Shown: positions 1-7,417 of the stretch, piece after piece
How positions within the stretch are numbered: position 1 is the stretch's first letter
How the letters are laid out: each line of letters begins with the position of its first letter
Origin: an uncultured Neomegalonema sp.
GTDB lineage: Bacteria; Pseudomonadota; Alphaproteobacteria; Rhodobacterales; Rhodobacteraceae
Assembly (NCBI GenBank): GCA_937944035.1
Contig: CALDZQ010000373.1
Coordinates: 1-22,582, forward strand
DNA: 22,582 bases
Direction of reading: 5' to 3'
The notes under the pieces: generated by a model
Database searches by the model: none
The model's input: the letters and a program-made list of their open reading frames with translations, nothing else
What the model was told of the DNA's origin: nothing
Position numbers and translations under genes: made by a program

Positions 1-61
1 TCGCAGAGAATGACAGCGCCTTCGACAGCTAAAATTCCCCAATTCTTGAGCAGGGTACGAC

Positions 62-1237
62 TCACCCCACTCCAAACTCACACGCTTCCGCGCCGCTGAA
101 CCGGCCCATCCGCTCCAACTCACTCACCAGCTTACCCATCCGCCCCGCACCAAAGCGCACCCCCGCTTCGGGCCAAACGTTATCCAGCGATAGCACCCCG
201 GTCTTGCTGTCCAGCTTCGCCTCGATCCGCCCGACGAACCGGTCCCCCTCCAGCACCGGATATACATAATACCCGTATTGCCGCTTGGCCGCAGGGGTGT
301 AGATCTCGATCCGGTAGTCGAACCCGAACAACCGCTTACACCGCGCCCGGTCCCGCGCAATCGGATCAAACGGATTAACAATGCGCATCCGCGATAACGG
401 CTCCGGCGCGTCCGCCAGCACATCCTCAATATCGGGCCGCGCGAGGGCAGGGGACCACACCCCGTCTTCCTCTTCGACCTCAACCGCCCGCCACCAGCGC
501 GTGTCAGCCGCTCGCGCCCTTACCTCGGCAATGCTGGCGGCATCATAAAACTTCGCCACTTCCGTCGCCGTCCCGAACCCCAGCCGATCCAGCGCGCTCC
601 GGCACAGCCAATCCACCTGCACCGCATCATCCGCCACGCTCGCCCGCGCCGCCGCCGGAATAACCCGCTCCGTCAGATCAAAAAACTTCGAGAAATTCTG
701 CCGATGCGACGTGGACAACTCCCCGCCATTCCACATCAGGTTCAGCGCCAGCCGGTGCGGTTGCGGCATCCAAACCGTCTTTTCCCGCTTCACCGCCTCA
801 AAATCCCGCGAACTCAGCGGTCCTTCCTGAGCGATACGCGCCTTGATCCGCTCCCGCTCCTCAGTGGGCGGCAGATGTTTGACCCAAGACCCCCGTTTCG
901 ACGCCGCCGCCAACTGCGCCTTGCGCCGATGCCACATCGGATAAATCGACATCGGCAAAACCGCCGCGTCATGGGTGAAATGCTCGAAAACCAGCCGGTC
1001 CTTGGCCAGCAGACGCTCCAGCATGGCGGGACGGTAATTCGCGTTCCGGCTCCACAAAATATGGTCATGCGCCCGCGCAATCACCCGCAACGGATCAAGC
1101 TGCACCATCCCCAACCGCTCAACGGTCCCGGCAAGCCCGGCCTGCGTCAACGCTCCGGTAGGCGGTTCGCTCATTCCCTGCAAGTGCAGCCAAACCCGCC
1201 GTGCATCGCGGTTGTTGATCCGAAGCGGGGCGCTCAC
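62..1237 (-). CDS. ycaQ: YcaQ-type DNA glycosylase (winged-helix, interstrand crosslink repair family)
   Basis: Member of the HTH_42/YcaQ (AlkX/AlkZ) family, DNA glycosylases that unhook interstrand crosslinks and remove bulky alkylated bases; cytoplasmic. From the GTG at 1237 the protein is 391 aa. It begins SAPLRINNRDARRVWL, the same distance from the ADAR-like helix as I recall for E. coli YcaQ. The catalytic Q-x-D motif is QLD at residues 46-48, as in the YcaQ branch rather than the QxQ of AlkZ. EHFTHDAAVLP (85-95) and the C-terminal block NPFDPIARDR...YTPAAKRQYGYYV (288-325) are also family hallmarks. The frame is open to ATG 1294 and TTG 1297, which would overlap the upstream Nudix-like gene. 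I prefer 1237 on homology, although the GGTGAG before it sits very close. It is probably cotranscribed with the Nudix-like gene. Confidence 0.88.
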   Translation of the reverse strand: MSAPLRINNRDARRVWLHLQGMSEPPTGALTQAGLAGTVERLGMVQLDPLRVIARAHDHILWSRNANYRPAMLERLLAKDRLVFEHFTHDAAVLPMSIYPMWHRRKAQLAAASKRGSWVKHLPPTEERERIKARIAQEGPLSSRDFEAVKREKTVWMPQPHRLALNLMWNGGELSTSHRQNFSKFFDLTERVIPAAARASVADDAVQVDWLCRSALDRLGFGTATEVAKFYDAASIAEVRARAADTRWWRAVEVEEEDGVWSPALARPDIEDVLADAPEPLSRMRIVNPFDPIARDRARCKRLFGFDYRIEIYTPAAKRQYGYYVYPVLEGDRFVGRIEAKLDSKTGVLSLDNVWPEAGVRFGAGRMGKLVSELERMGRFSGAEACEFGVG

Positions 1238-1277
1238 GATCTCACCACGGCCCGTTTCTATCAGACTTCCGCAAACC

Positions 1278-1694
1278 TCACCCGCCCATCGCATCAACGA
1301 TACGCGGCAGTATCGTCTCTTCTGTCAGCGGTGCAAGCGGGCCGACATGCGGGGCGGCAGGATTGACCCAAACCGCCTCCGCAACGCCCTCCTGAGGCGT
1401 CACGTCCCTATAGATAACCCGCGCCGCAAACGCCTGCGCATCAACGGGTCGCGTCATTTCTCCGACGATCCAAGAGCCATAACTGCCCATCGGTGCAAAG
1501 GCATCCGTCGGCAAATTGATCCCCAGATCCTGCCATAACGCCTTGCGCAGCACCGCCAGCGCATCCGCGCCTTCGTCGATCAAGGCATCCGGCTGCGTGA
1601 AAAACCCGGTATTCCGCCGCCGGATCACGAGCACATTGCCATCCTGATCGGTCAGCGTGGCAATGGCGAGGGAGCGGGTGTCGTCCAAGTTCAT
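1278..1694 (-). CDS. Nudix-fold protein with degenerate (probably inactive) Nudix box
   Basis: A 138-aa protein with Nudix-like layout: N-terminal strand IATLTDQDGNVLVIRRR (11-27), TGFFTQP, then a helix where the Nudix box should be. Against the canonical pattern (PGGKIEPGE...RELxEELGI) it aligns without gaps from P35 to I59. However, the residues that bind metal are replaced: GG becomes D36-A37, GE becomes G42-A43, RE becomes K51-A52 and EE becomes Q55-D56. Structural positions (I39, G42, L49, L53, G58, I59) remain. Nudix enzymes need these glutamates for Mg-dependent pyrophosphohydrolysis, so I infer a non-hydrolytic or altered role. Its ATG overlaps the TGA of the 34-codon ORF upstream (ATGA), and its own upstream Shine-Dalgarno is poor, which suggests translational coupling. 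Downstream ycaQ follows closely. Confidence 0.7.
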   Translation of the reverse strand: MNLDDTRSLAIATLTDQDGNVLVIRRRNTGFFTQPDALIDEGADALAVLRKALWQDLGINLPTDAFAPMGSYGSWIVGEMTRPVDAQAFAARVIYRDVTPQEGVAEAVWVNPAAPHVGPLAPLTEETILPRIVDAMGG

Positions 1695-1795
1695 ACCCCG
1701 CCCACCGTAGTCGCTGCGCTATTTTTGTCGATCAGTTCCACGGCATAGATATGTTCTGCGAAATCAAGCGTGCCGACCGTGACGGGTTTGGTCAT
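1691..1795 (-). CDS. 34-aa small ORF coupled to the Nudix-like gene
   Basis: Small ORF encoding MTKPVTVGTLDFAEHIYAVE followed by LIDKNSAATTVGGV. It has a convincing Shine-Dalgarno (AGGGAG, eight bases before ATG), better than that of the Nudix-like gene it precedes. Its stop codon overlaps the next start as ATGA. I recognise no family. It may be a genuine small protein, a leader peptide providing translational coupling, or a decayed N-terminal part of the neighbouring gene. The Nudix-like protein already starts close to its first strand, which argues against a split gene. It is too short for most automated annotation. Confidence 0.45.
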   Translation of the reverse strand: MTKPVTVGTLDFAEHIYAVELIDKNSAATTVGGV

Positions 1796-2055
1796 GTGTT
1801 TTTCTCCCTGTACGGGGCAACTCTAACTTTGCAGCGGGCCATATCCAAGCACTCCTTGAAAAGACCCGCAACCAAACAACCATCGCCCGGCATTTCATAT
1901 TCCATCGTAAAAATGCCCTGTGAGCAAAACCGAACCCCGATCAATAGAATTTTCATTAATCTGAATCGTTAGATAAAATCCCTAATACAGTAAATTAAAT
2001 TTTTGATAAGCGCTTAACAGATAAAACAAAATTGTAATATTCGAGAAAAGATAAA
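1796..2055. promoter_or_regulatory. AT-rich divergent intergenic region with a 10-bp palindrome
   Basis: Gap of 260 bases between the leftward small ORF/Nudix/ycaQ cluster and the rightward RTX gene. The 150 bases nearest the RTX gene are markedly more AT-rich than the surrounding coding DNA. A perfect palindrome TAAGCGCTTA lies at 2007-2016, about 40 bases before the RTX start. Nearby, TTGATA (2003-2008) and TAATAT (2035-2040) resemble promoter elements but are not correctly spaced with each other. I infer that promoters for both directions lie here; no exact promoter can be assigned. Confidence 0.4.
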
Positions 2056-3153
2056 ATGACAAAACCATCATCCAACTCAAAAAAGTTTTACGGCAGCATC
2101 TTCTCAGATGCTTTAACAGGATCGAGCGAAGAAGATGTTCTATTTGCCTATGGTGGCGATGACAGTCTGTTCGGTGGCGATGGCCGTGATTTTCTCTATG
2201 GCGGTGAAGGCGATGACGCGCTGTTCGGCCAAGGGGGAAACGATTATCTCAATGGCGGCAGCGGTGCGGATTTGCTTGACGGTGGCGCGGGCTTAGACTC
2301 CGTCAATTATCACGATTCACCATCAGGCGTGACCATAAACCTGCTCGAACACACCGCAAGTGGTGGCGACGCTGAGGGTGATACGTTAGCGGGCATCGAA
2401 TACGTTCGCGGCTCCGCATACGACGATGTTCTGATCGGCGATGACGGTGATAATTTCCTGTGCGGTCTCGGCGGTGATGATGTGATGTTCGGCGGCGCTG
2501 GAAACGATATTATTCGTGGTGCAGCGGATGCCGATTATATCGACGGCGGGTCCGGCAAAGACATCGCCACCTACTGGTCATCAACATCCGGTGTAACCGT
2601 CGATCTGGAATCCGGCACCGGATCGGACGGTCATGCAGAGGGTGATACACTCATTTCCATCGAGATTGTGCTCGGATCAGAATTTTGGGCCGACACACTG
2701 ATCGCTGCCGAATCCGGCTCCGATCTCTATGGTTATGGCGGAGATGACACCCTGATCGGCCGCGCGGGCCGAGATTTGCTCTCCGGCGGTGCTGGAAACG
2801 ACAATCTATCCGGCGGAGATAACGCCGACATGCTGTTCGGCGAGGGCGGCAACGACACGCTAGACGGCCAAAGCGGTAACGACCTCATCACTGCCGGAAC
2901 CGGAAACGACACCATTGCCGGGGGGGCGGGCGCCGACCAGTTCAAATTCCGCGAAGGCGACGGTCACGATGTTATAACAGACTTCGAGGCCGGATCTGAC
3001 CGCATCATTTTCTCCGATCACCACACCACATGGCGCGACCTGAAAACCGAGATGCAAGACGGGGACGCCGTGATCTATTACGGTGAAAGCGATGTCCTGA
3101 TCGTTGAAGATGCGACCCTCGGCGATGTATGGGCCTCGTTCGGCTTTTATTGA
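2056..3153 (+). CDS. Stand-alone RTX calcium-binding protein, probable type I secretion substrate
   Basis: A 365-aa protein made almost entirely of hemolysin-type calcium-binding nonapeptides (GGxGxDxLx). Blocks lie at about residues 33-82, 117-166 and 221-297. They are separated by two copies of a spacer that starts near YHDSPSGVTINL (85-96) and YWSSTSGVTVDL (173-184), each followed by a EGDTLxxIE motif. The end (298-365) is a non-repetitive FREGDGHDVITDF module and acidic tail, typical of C-termini read by type I exporters. There is no N-terminal signal peptide and no recognisable enzymatic domain. It has one cysteine (C136), where such proteins usually have none. Such proteins fold into beta-rolls on binding calcium outside the cell. 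No ABC exporter or membrane-fusion gene is nearby. The start is the first ATG, preceded only by a weak GAGAAAAG. Confidence 0.85.
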   Translation: MTKPSSNSKKFYGSIFSDALTGSSEEDVLFAYGGDDSLFGGDGRDFLYGGEGDDALFGQGGNDYLNGGSGADLLDGGAGLDSVNYHDSPSGVTINLLEHTASGGDAEGDTLAGIEYVRGSAYDDVLIGDDGDNFLCGLGGDDVMFGGAGNDIIRGAADADYIDGGSGKDIATYWSSTSGVTVDLESGTGSDGHAEGDTLISIEIVLGSEFWADTLIAAESGSDLYGYGGDDTLIGRAGRDLLSGGAGNDNLSGGDNADMLFGEGGNDTLDGQSGNDLITAGTGNDTIAGGAGADQFKFREGDGHDVITDFEAGSDRIIFSDHHTTWRDLKTEMQDGDAVIYYGESDVLIVEDATLGDVWASFGFY

Positions 3154-3175
3154 TTTCTCCGCTTGATAGACGCTT

Positions 3176-4426
3176 TCATCCCACGATCTCCGCCGTCTCA
3201 ACCACCGCATGGAACAGCACTTCAGCCCCCGCCGTGCTCCATTCCATCGTAATGTCTTCCGCCTCGTTATGTGACAGGCCATCAACGCAAGGGCACATCA
3301 CCATTGCGGTGGGGTAAATTTTATTGATCCAGCACGTATCATGTCCCGCCCCACTGACAATATCGCGGTGAGAGTAGCCCAACCTCTCCGCCGCATCGCG
3401 CAGAGCCTTGACGCAACTCTCATCGAAAGCGGGCGGATCAAACTGACCTACAATTTCCGCCGAAAACTCCAAACCCAGCCCCTCACACAGCTTTGGCGCT
3501 TCGCTCATCAACCGTTCGAGCATCCCGTTGAGGCAATCAAGTTCATGCGAGCGGAAATCAATGGTGAAAACGGCTTTGCCGGGGATGATATTCCGCGAGT
3601 TCGGGTACACATTCACCTGTCCGATGGTCCCCACCGCGTTCGGCTGGTTCGCCATCGCAATTTCATGCACAAGCTCGGTGATCTGCGCCAATCCGCGCCC
3701 CGCATTCTTGCGCATGGGCATCGGTGTCGTGCCGGTATGGCTTTCCTCGCCTGTCACCGTCACCTCAATCCATCGCAAGCCCTGCCCGTGTGTGACAACC
3801 CCAATGTCCACGCCTTCGGCTTCCAGTATCGGCCCTTGCTCGATGTGCAGTTCAAAGAACGCTTTCATCTTCCGCGCGCCGACTTCCTCCACGCCGCGCC
3901 AGCCGATGCGGGCCAGTTCATCGCCAAATCGTTTCCCGTCCGCGTCCGTTCGCGCATAGGCTTCGTCTTGCGAGATTACCCCCGCAAATACGCCGGACCC
4001 CATCATTGCAGGCGCAAAGCGCGAACCCTCCTCGTTCGTCCAGTTCACGATCGTGATCGGATGCCTGGTTTTAATGTCCAAATCGTTGAGCGTGCGCACG
4101 ATCTCCAGCGCTGCCAAAACGCCCAGCACCCCATCATAACGCCCGCCTGTCGGTTGCGTATCCAGATGCGAGCCAACCATGACCGGCAGCGCATCCGGGT
4201 CCGTTCCGGGGCGTGTCAGGAACATCGAACCCATCTGGTCAACGCCCGTTGTGCAGCCTGCTTCTTCTGCCCAGCGTTGAAACAGAGACCGTGCTTCGCC
4301 ATCCTCATCGGTGACAGTCTGGCGATTCGATCCGCCGGCAACCCCCGGTCCGATCTCTGCAATAGTGTGGATTGTTTGCCACAACCTCTCACCGTTGATA
4401 CGCAAATTCTCTCCGGGAACACGCAT
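3176..4426 (-). CDS. M20-family N-carbamoyl-L-amino-acid / ureidopropionase-type amidohydrolase
   Basis: Zn-dependent hydrolase of the hydantoinase/carbamoylase branch of peptidase family M20, 416 aa from ATG 4426. Metal ligands can be placed at H87 (GSHLDT), D98 (GGRYDGVLG), E133 (NEEGSRF), H194 (FELHIEQGP) and H386 (GLSHNEAED). The dimerisation-domain motif GEESHTGTTPMPMR (227-239) is present. These enzymes remove the carbamoyl group from N-carbamoyl amino acids, N-carbamoyl-beta-alanine or allantoate, releasing CO2 and ammonia. The frame is open to 4570, but the start at 4426 has GGAG eight bases upstream and avoids a 48-residue extension rich in bulky residues. The divergent RutR-like regulator points to N-carbamoyl-beta-alanine from reductive pyrimidine degradation; the exact substrate is inferred. 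Dihydropyrimidinase and dihydropyrimidine dehydrogenase genes are not in the window. Confidence 0.88.
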   Translation of the reverse strand: MRVPGENLRINGERLWQTIHTIAEIGPGVAGGSNRQTVTDEDGEARSLFQRWAEEAGCTTGVDQMGSMFLTRPGTDPDALPVMVGSHLDTQPTGGRYDGVLGVLAALEIVRTLNDLDIKTRHPITIVNWTNEEGSRFAPAMMGSGVFAGVISQDEAYARTDADGKRFGDELARIGWRGVEEVGARKMKAFFELHIEQGPILEAEGVDIGVVTHGQGLRWIEVTVTGEESHTGTTPMPMRKNAGRGLAQITELVHEIAMANQPNAVGTIGQVNVYPNSRNIIPGKAVFTIDFRSHELDCLNGMLERLMSEAPKLCEGLGLEFSAEIVGQFDPPAFDESCVKALRDAAERLGYSHRDIVSGAGHDTCWINKIYPTAMVMCPCVDGLSHNEAEDITMEWSTAGAEVLFHAVVETAEIVG

Positions 4427-4537
4427 TTTCACATCTCCGTGATGATCCGGCTGTTCAAACGCGAACAAAAATGTTTTAGATCGTTGATTATAAACGCGTA
4501 CATCGTCAAAAAGTAATAGTGAGGTGAAAAAAAGCCA
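4427..4537. promoter_or_regulatory. Divergent promoter region with candidate operator TGTTC-N6-GAACA
   Basis: The 111 bases between the amidohydrolase and the TetR-family regulator contain a perfect inverted repeat, TGTTC (4452-4456) and GAACA (4463-4467), with a six-base spacer. It lies just upstream of the amidohydrolase start. A perfect minus-strand -10 hexamer TATAAT is at 4487-4492; TTGACG at 4504-4509 is only 11 bases away, so the -35 is unclear. TetR-family regulators usually bind such palindromes between divergent genes. The site does not match the TTGACCA-type RutR box known from E. coli. Confidence 0.45.
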
Positions 4538-5179
4538 ATGATGGCAGATAAAGCACCGCGTGCTGGGCAAACACGCCGCAAGACCGCAATTCAGAAAAAC
4601 AATGAAGCGAAAATTCTCGATGCGGCATTAGACGAATTTTCAATCACAGGTTTTCGTGGCTCCACGATTGACAACATCGCCAGCGCGGCGGGTATGTCAA
4701 AACCAAACCTATTGTATTATTACACTGGTAAGGAACATATTTACACCACTTTGCTCGATCAACTCATCCATCTTTGGACTGATCCACTCGAAGAGATAAG
4801 TGCCGAAGGGGACCCGATTGAAGAACTTCGGGACTACATACACCTCAAACTAGAAATCTCCCGCACCCACCCGCGCGAATCCCGCCTCTTAGCCAATGAG
4901 ATCATTCAAGGCGCTCACTTTGTGGGTGAGGCACTGGCTGGGTATCCAACAGATCTTCTCAAAGCCAAAGTGACGATTATTCAGCAATGGGTTGATGAAG
5001 GGCGCATTGCCAAAATTGACCCGATCCATTTGATTTTCGCAATCTGGTCCACAACGCAGCATTACGCCAATTTCGACTCACAGGTTCGAACGATCCTTGG
5101 GACAAAAGGCGATGGTCATTACGAGGATGCGTTTAAAACCCTTGAAGCAATCTTCCTAGACGGATTACGCGTGAAGTGA
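4538..5179 (+). CDS. rutR: RutR-like TetR-family transcriptional regulator
   Basis: A 213-aa TetR-family protein, close to the E. coli RutR length (about 212). The N-terminal helix-turn-helix lies at about residues 26-66, with GFRGSTIDNIASAAGMSK followed by PNLLYYYTGKEHIY, like the VSKTNLLYYFPSKE of RutR. The ligand domain keeps the RutR-type segments YIHLKLEISR (99-108) and IDPIHLIFAIWSTTQHYANF. RutR senses uracil/thymine and controls pyrimidine degradation. The divergent amidohydrolase fits that role. The first of two adjacent ATGs (4538, 4541) is used; GAGGTG at 4521-4526 serves either. MFS transporter coding begins 46 bases downstream in the same direction, so the two may be cotranscribed. 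Assignment to RutR rather than a paralogue is by recalled similarity. Confidence 0.82.
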   Translation: MMADKAPRAGQTRRKTAIQKNNEAKILDAALDEFSITGFRGSTIDNIASAAGMSKPNLLYYYTGKEHIYTTLLDQLIHLWTDPLEEISAEGDPIEELRDYIHLKLEISRTHPRESRLLANEIIQGAHFVGEALAGYPTDLLKAKVTIIQQWVDEGRIAKIDPIHLIFAIWSTTQHYANFDSQVRTILGTKGDGHYEDAFKTLEAIFLDGLRVK

Positions 5180-5198
5180 CGCTTGCGCAGTACACGCT

Positions 5199-5225
5199 CT
5201 GCCCGGCAACGCGATTTTCGGGCAG
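5199..5225 (+). other. Hairpin ending at the base before the MFS start codon
   Basis: Perfect 7-bp inverted repeat CTGCCCG (5199-5205) and CGGGCAG (5219-5225) with a 13-base loop, ending immediately before ATG 5226. It occupies the place where a Shine-Dalgarno should be, and none is visible. It may be a weak terminator of the regulator gene or a structure limiting translation of the transporter. Confidence 0.4.
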
Positions 5226-6380
5226 ATGAGCGTGCCGGCAAAGGGTTTGATCCCCGTTCTATCCGCTGCCAATTTCGTGATCGGAATGGGCGCTTTTATG
5301 GTTGTCGGGTTGCTCAATCCGCTGGCCGATGACCTCGCAATATCAACCGCCTCGGCAGGTTGGATGATGACGAGCTATGCGCTGGCATACGCCATTTTCT
5401 CCCCGATACTCGTATCCGTTACAGGCCAAATCGGCAGAAGGCGCGTATTGGCCACGGGCCTGTGCATCTTTGCATTGGGATGCGCTTTATGCGCCATAGC
5501 GCCAAATCCCGCATTGGTGTTCGGCGGACGCGTGATCGCCGCCGCAGGCGCGGGAATGTTCACTCCCGTTGCGGCCGCTGTTGCCGCCGGGCTAAGCGCA
5601 CCCGAAGGGCGCGCAAAAGCGCTGGCCACCGTGTTTTTCGGTATGACGCTCGCACAGGTTTTCGGTGTCCCTGTGGGCGGCTTTATCGCGTACACTTTCG
5701 GATGGCGTAGCGCGTTTATTCTTGTCGCGCTGCTCACCTTACCTTTCATCTGGCTGGTCTGGACCCGCGTGCCCACGGGGCTTCATTTTCAGCCCGTCAA
5801 ACTTGCAGACCTCGCAAAAATCTTGCGCAACGGTCCGGTAATGCTGGCTGTCTTGTTCACAACCTCTTTCCTCAGCGCGATCTACGTCGTCTTCACATAT
5901 CTTTCGCCCCTGTTGACTGAAACGATGGGTTATGAGCGCAACGGCATCACAATCGCCTTGTTATTTTATGGCGCGGGTGCTGTGGCGGGGAACATTCTGG
6001 GCGGTATTGTAAGCGATCGGATCGGCGCATATCGAACCCTTCTGGGCTTGGCTGTTGCACAAGTCTGTGTGATGCCGCTGTTTTCTTTTCTTCCCTTTTC
6101 ACAACCGCTTGTCTTTGCGCTCCTGTTGTTCTGGCCGATTTGCGGCTGGTCCTTTATGGCTGCGCAGCAAGTCCGATTGCTTTCCATTGCACCGGAGGCG
6201 GCCAGCGTCGTACTCTCCCTGAATGCGGCCGCGCTTTACGGCGGCGCGGCTTTGGGCGGAACAATCGGCGGGGTGATCCTGACGGGATACGGGCTTACAG
6301 CTTTAGGGGTAAGTGGTGGGCTGGCCGCCCTGGTCGCGGTGGTGCATATGGTTATTTCAGGCCGTGTGTCAGGTCGTTGA
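5226..6380 (+). CDS. MFS transporter, drug/sugar-efflux (AraJ-like) type
   Basis: A 384-aa integral membrane protein with about 12 hydrophobic segments, the first at roughly residues 9-31. The MFS motif A loop GQIGRRRVL (67-75) follows the second segment, and the N- and C-halves are similar, as in the 12-TM DHA1/AraJ group, whose usual length is about 390. Such proteins use the proton gradient to export small molecules. It follows the RutR-like gene by 46 bases on the same strand, so export or import of a pyrimidine-related compound is possible but not shown. ATG 5226 is kept because later starts would cut into the first membrane segment; no ribosome binding site is visible. Its stop is 7 bases from the stop of the convergent DMT gene. 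Confidence 0.85.
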   Translation: MSVPAKGLIPVLSAANFVIGMGAFMVVGLLNPLADDLAISTASAGWMMTSYALAYAIFSPILVSVTGQIGRRRVLATGLCIFALGCALCAIAPNPALVFGGRVIAAAGAGMFTPVAAAVAAGLSAPEGRAKALATVFFGMTLAQVFGVPVGGFIAYTFGWRSAFILVALLTLPFIWLVWTRVPTGLHFQPVKLADLAKILRNGPVMLAVLFTTSFLSAIYVVFTYLSPLLTETMGYERNGITIALLFYGAGAVAGNILGGIVSDRIGAYRTLLGLAVAQVCVMPLFSFLPFSQPLVFALLLFWPICGWSFMAAQQVRLLSIAPEAASVVLSLNAAALYGGAALGGTIGGVILTGYGLTALGVSGGLAALVAVVHMVISGRVSGR

Positions 6381-6387
6381 CCTCATA

Positions 6388-7296
6388 TCAATCCCGCCCC
6401 AGCAATAGAATAACCAGAGCGCTCAGGATCAGCAGCACCCCCAACCAAACCATCGGTGCCGGCCAATCCTTGCCCAATAATCCCTCATAAAGCGTCACAA
6501 AAGCAGGTGTCAGATACCCGTAAGCCATCACTTTGCCCGACGGCAATTTCATTGCGGCGAATTGCAGTAAGGCAAATGTCAGCGCAGTTGTAAAAACGGC
6601 CAGATAGGCCACCGTAATCCACACAATCCCCGGCAAAGCCGACCAATCCGTCGCAAGGGCAGGGCGCAGCGCATAAAGCCCAACTACCACAATAGCCCCG
6701 ATGATCGCCCCCAGAGAATAAACCAATACAGGCTCGCCACGGTTCAGCCTTGGAACCATCGGCGCGTAAAGCGCGTGGCAAATGCACCCGACAAAGAAAA
6801 TTTTCTCCCCTGCGCCCACATCGAAAGCGAGTAAAGCGCTCATATCCGCCCGGAATATCACCCAAAGCGCCCCGACTGCCCCGATTGCCAGCGCCACCAC
6901 CATCGACAGCGGCGGGCGTTGCCGCACCAACACCCATCCAAATACCGTACTCATCGCCGGGATCAGGGTGAATATCGCGCTGGTCGAAACAGGTTGCGCG
7001 GTCTTCAATGCCTCGAACATCAAGACGAAATACCCGCCCATCAGCCCGCCCAGAATCAGATACCGCCACGGGGCTTGGGCATACCGGCGCTCAATTTTCA
7101 CTCCCAGCACCGCAATCGCGGCACTCATCACGCACGCCGCCAAGATGAACCGCAATGCCGTCAATGCTCCGGGATCGATATAGGGCGTTGCCCGTTTGCC
7201 AAAGCTGAAAGCTCCGGCGATTAGCGCGGCGAACAACAACATCGCCGCATGGCCGGAAAGCGTGCCCTTCGCTGCCAACCCGTTCGCACGCTTCAT
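6388..7296 (-). CDS. DMT-superfamily (EamA) transporter
   Basis: A 302-aa membrane protein with about ten hydrophobic segments in two EamA repeats. The first repeat starts near HAAMLLFAALIAGAFSFGKR and the second near FFVGCICHALYAPMVPRLNR. The architecture and length are standard for drug/metabolite transporters, which usually export amino acids or other metabolites; the substrate is unknown. The frame is open to 7317, but ATG 7296 has a perfect AGGAGG seven bases upstream, so this start is preferred. It is convergent with the MFS gene and divergent from the DUF2805 gene, so it probably forms its own transcription unit. Confidence 0.87.
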   Translation of the reverse strand: MKRANGLAAKGTLSGHAAMLLFAALIAGAFSFGKRATPYIDPGALTALRFILAACVMSAAIAVLGVKIERRYAQAPWRYLILGGLMGGYFVLMFEALKTAQPVSTSAIFTLIPAMSTVFGWVLVRQRPPLSMVVALAIGAVGALWVIFRADMSALLAFDVGAGEKIFFVGCICHALYAPMVPRLNRGEPVLVYSLGAIIGAIVVVGLYALRPALATDWSALPGIVWITVAYLAVFTTALTFALLQFAAMKLPSGKVMAYGYLTPAFVTLYEGLLGKDWPAPMVWLGVLLILSALVILLLGRD

Positions 7297-7303
7297 GACC
7301 GCC

Positions 7304-7309
7304 CCTCCT
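7304..7309 (-). promoter_or_regulatory. Consensus Shine-Dalgarno of the EamA transporter
   Basis: AGGAGG on the minus strand, seven bases before ATG 7296. It decides the start against the in-frame ATG at 7317, which would leave this site inside the coding region. Confidence 0.75.
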
Positions 7310-7417
7310 GCCCCCAATACAACAGTTCAGCAAGGTCCGGTCTTTATCAACAAACAAAATAATTGCCGCCAACGTCCAACGCGATACGTCACGATCCGAA
7401 ACGGGAGTTTAATCTGA

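Noticed and set aside
704..1366. Long rightward open frame (220 codons) opposite ycaQ
   Set aside because: It is arginine/proline/glutamine-rich, without family features, and antisense to a clearly recognisable YcaQ gene; it arises from the high-GC codon bias of the opposite strand.
2003..2040. TTGATA and TAATAT as a sigma70 promoter of the RTX gene
   Set aside because: The spacing between them is about 26 bases, too long for a standard promoter; only the AT-rich context is reported.
3341..4516. 391-codon rightward open frame opposite the amidohydrolase
   Set aside because: The leftward frame has all M20 metal ligands; the opposite frame has no recognisable domain and a composition typical of antisense frames.
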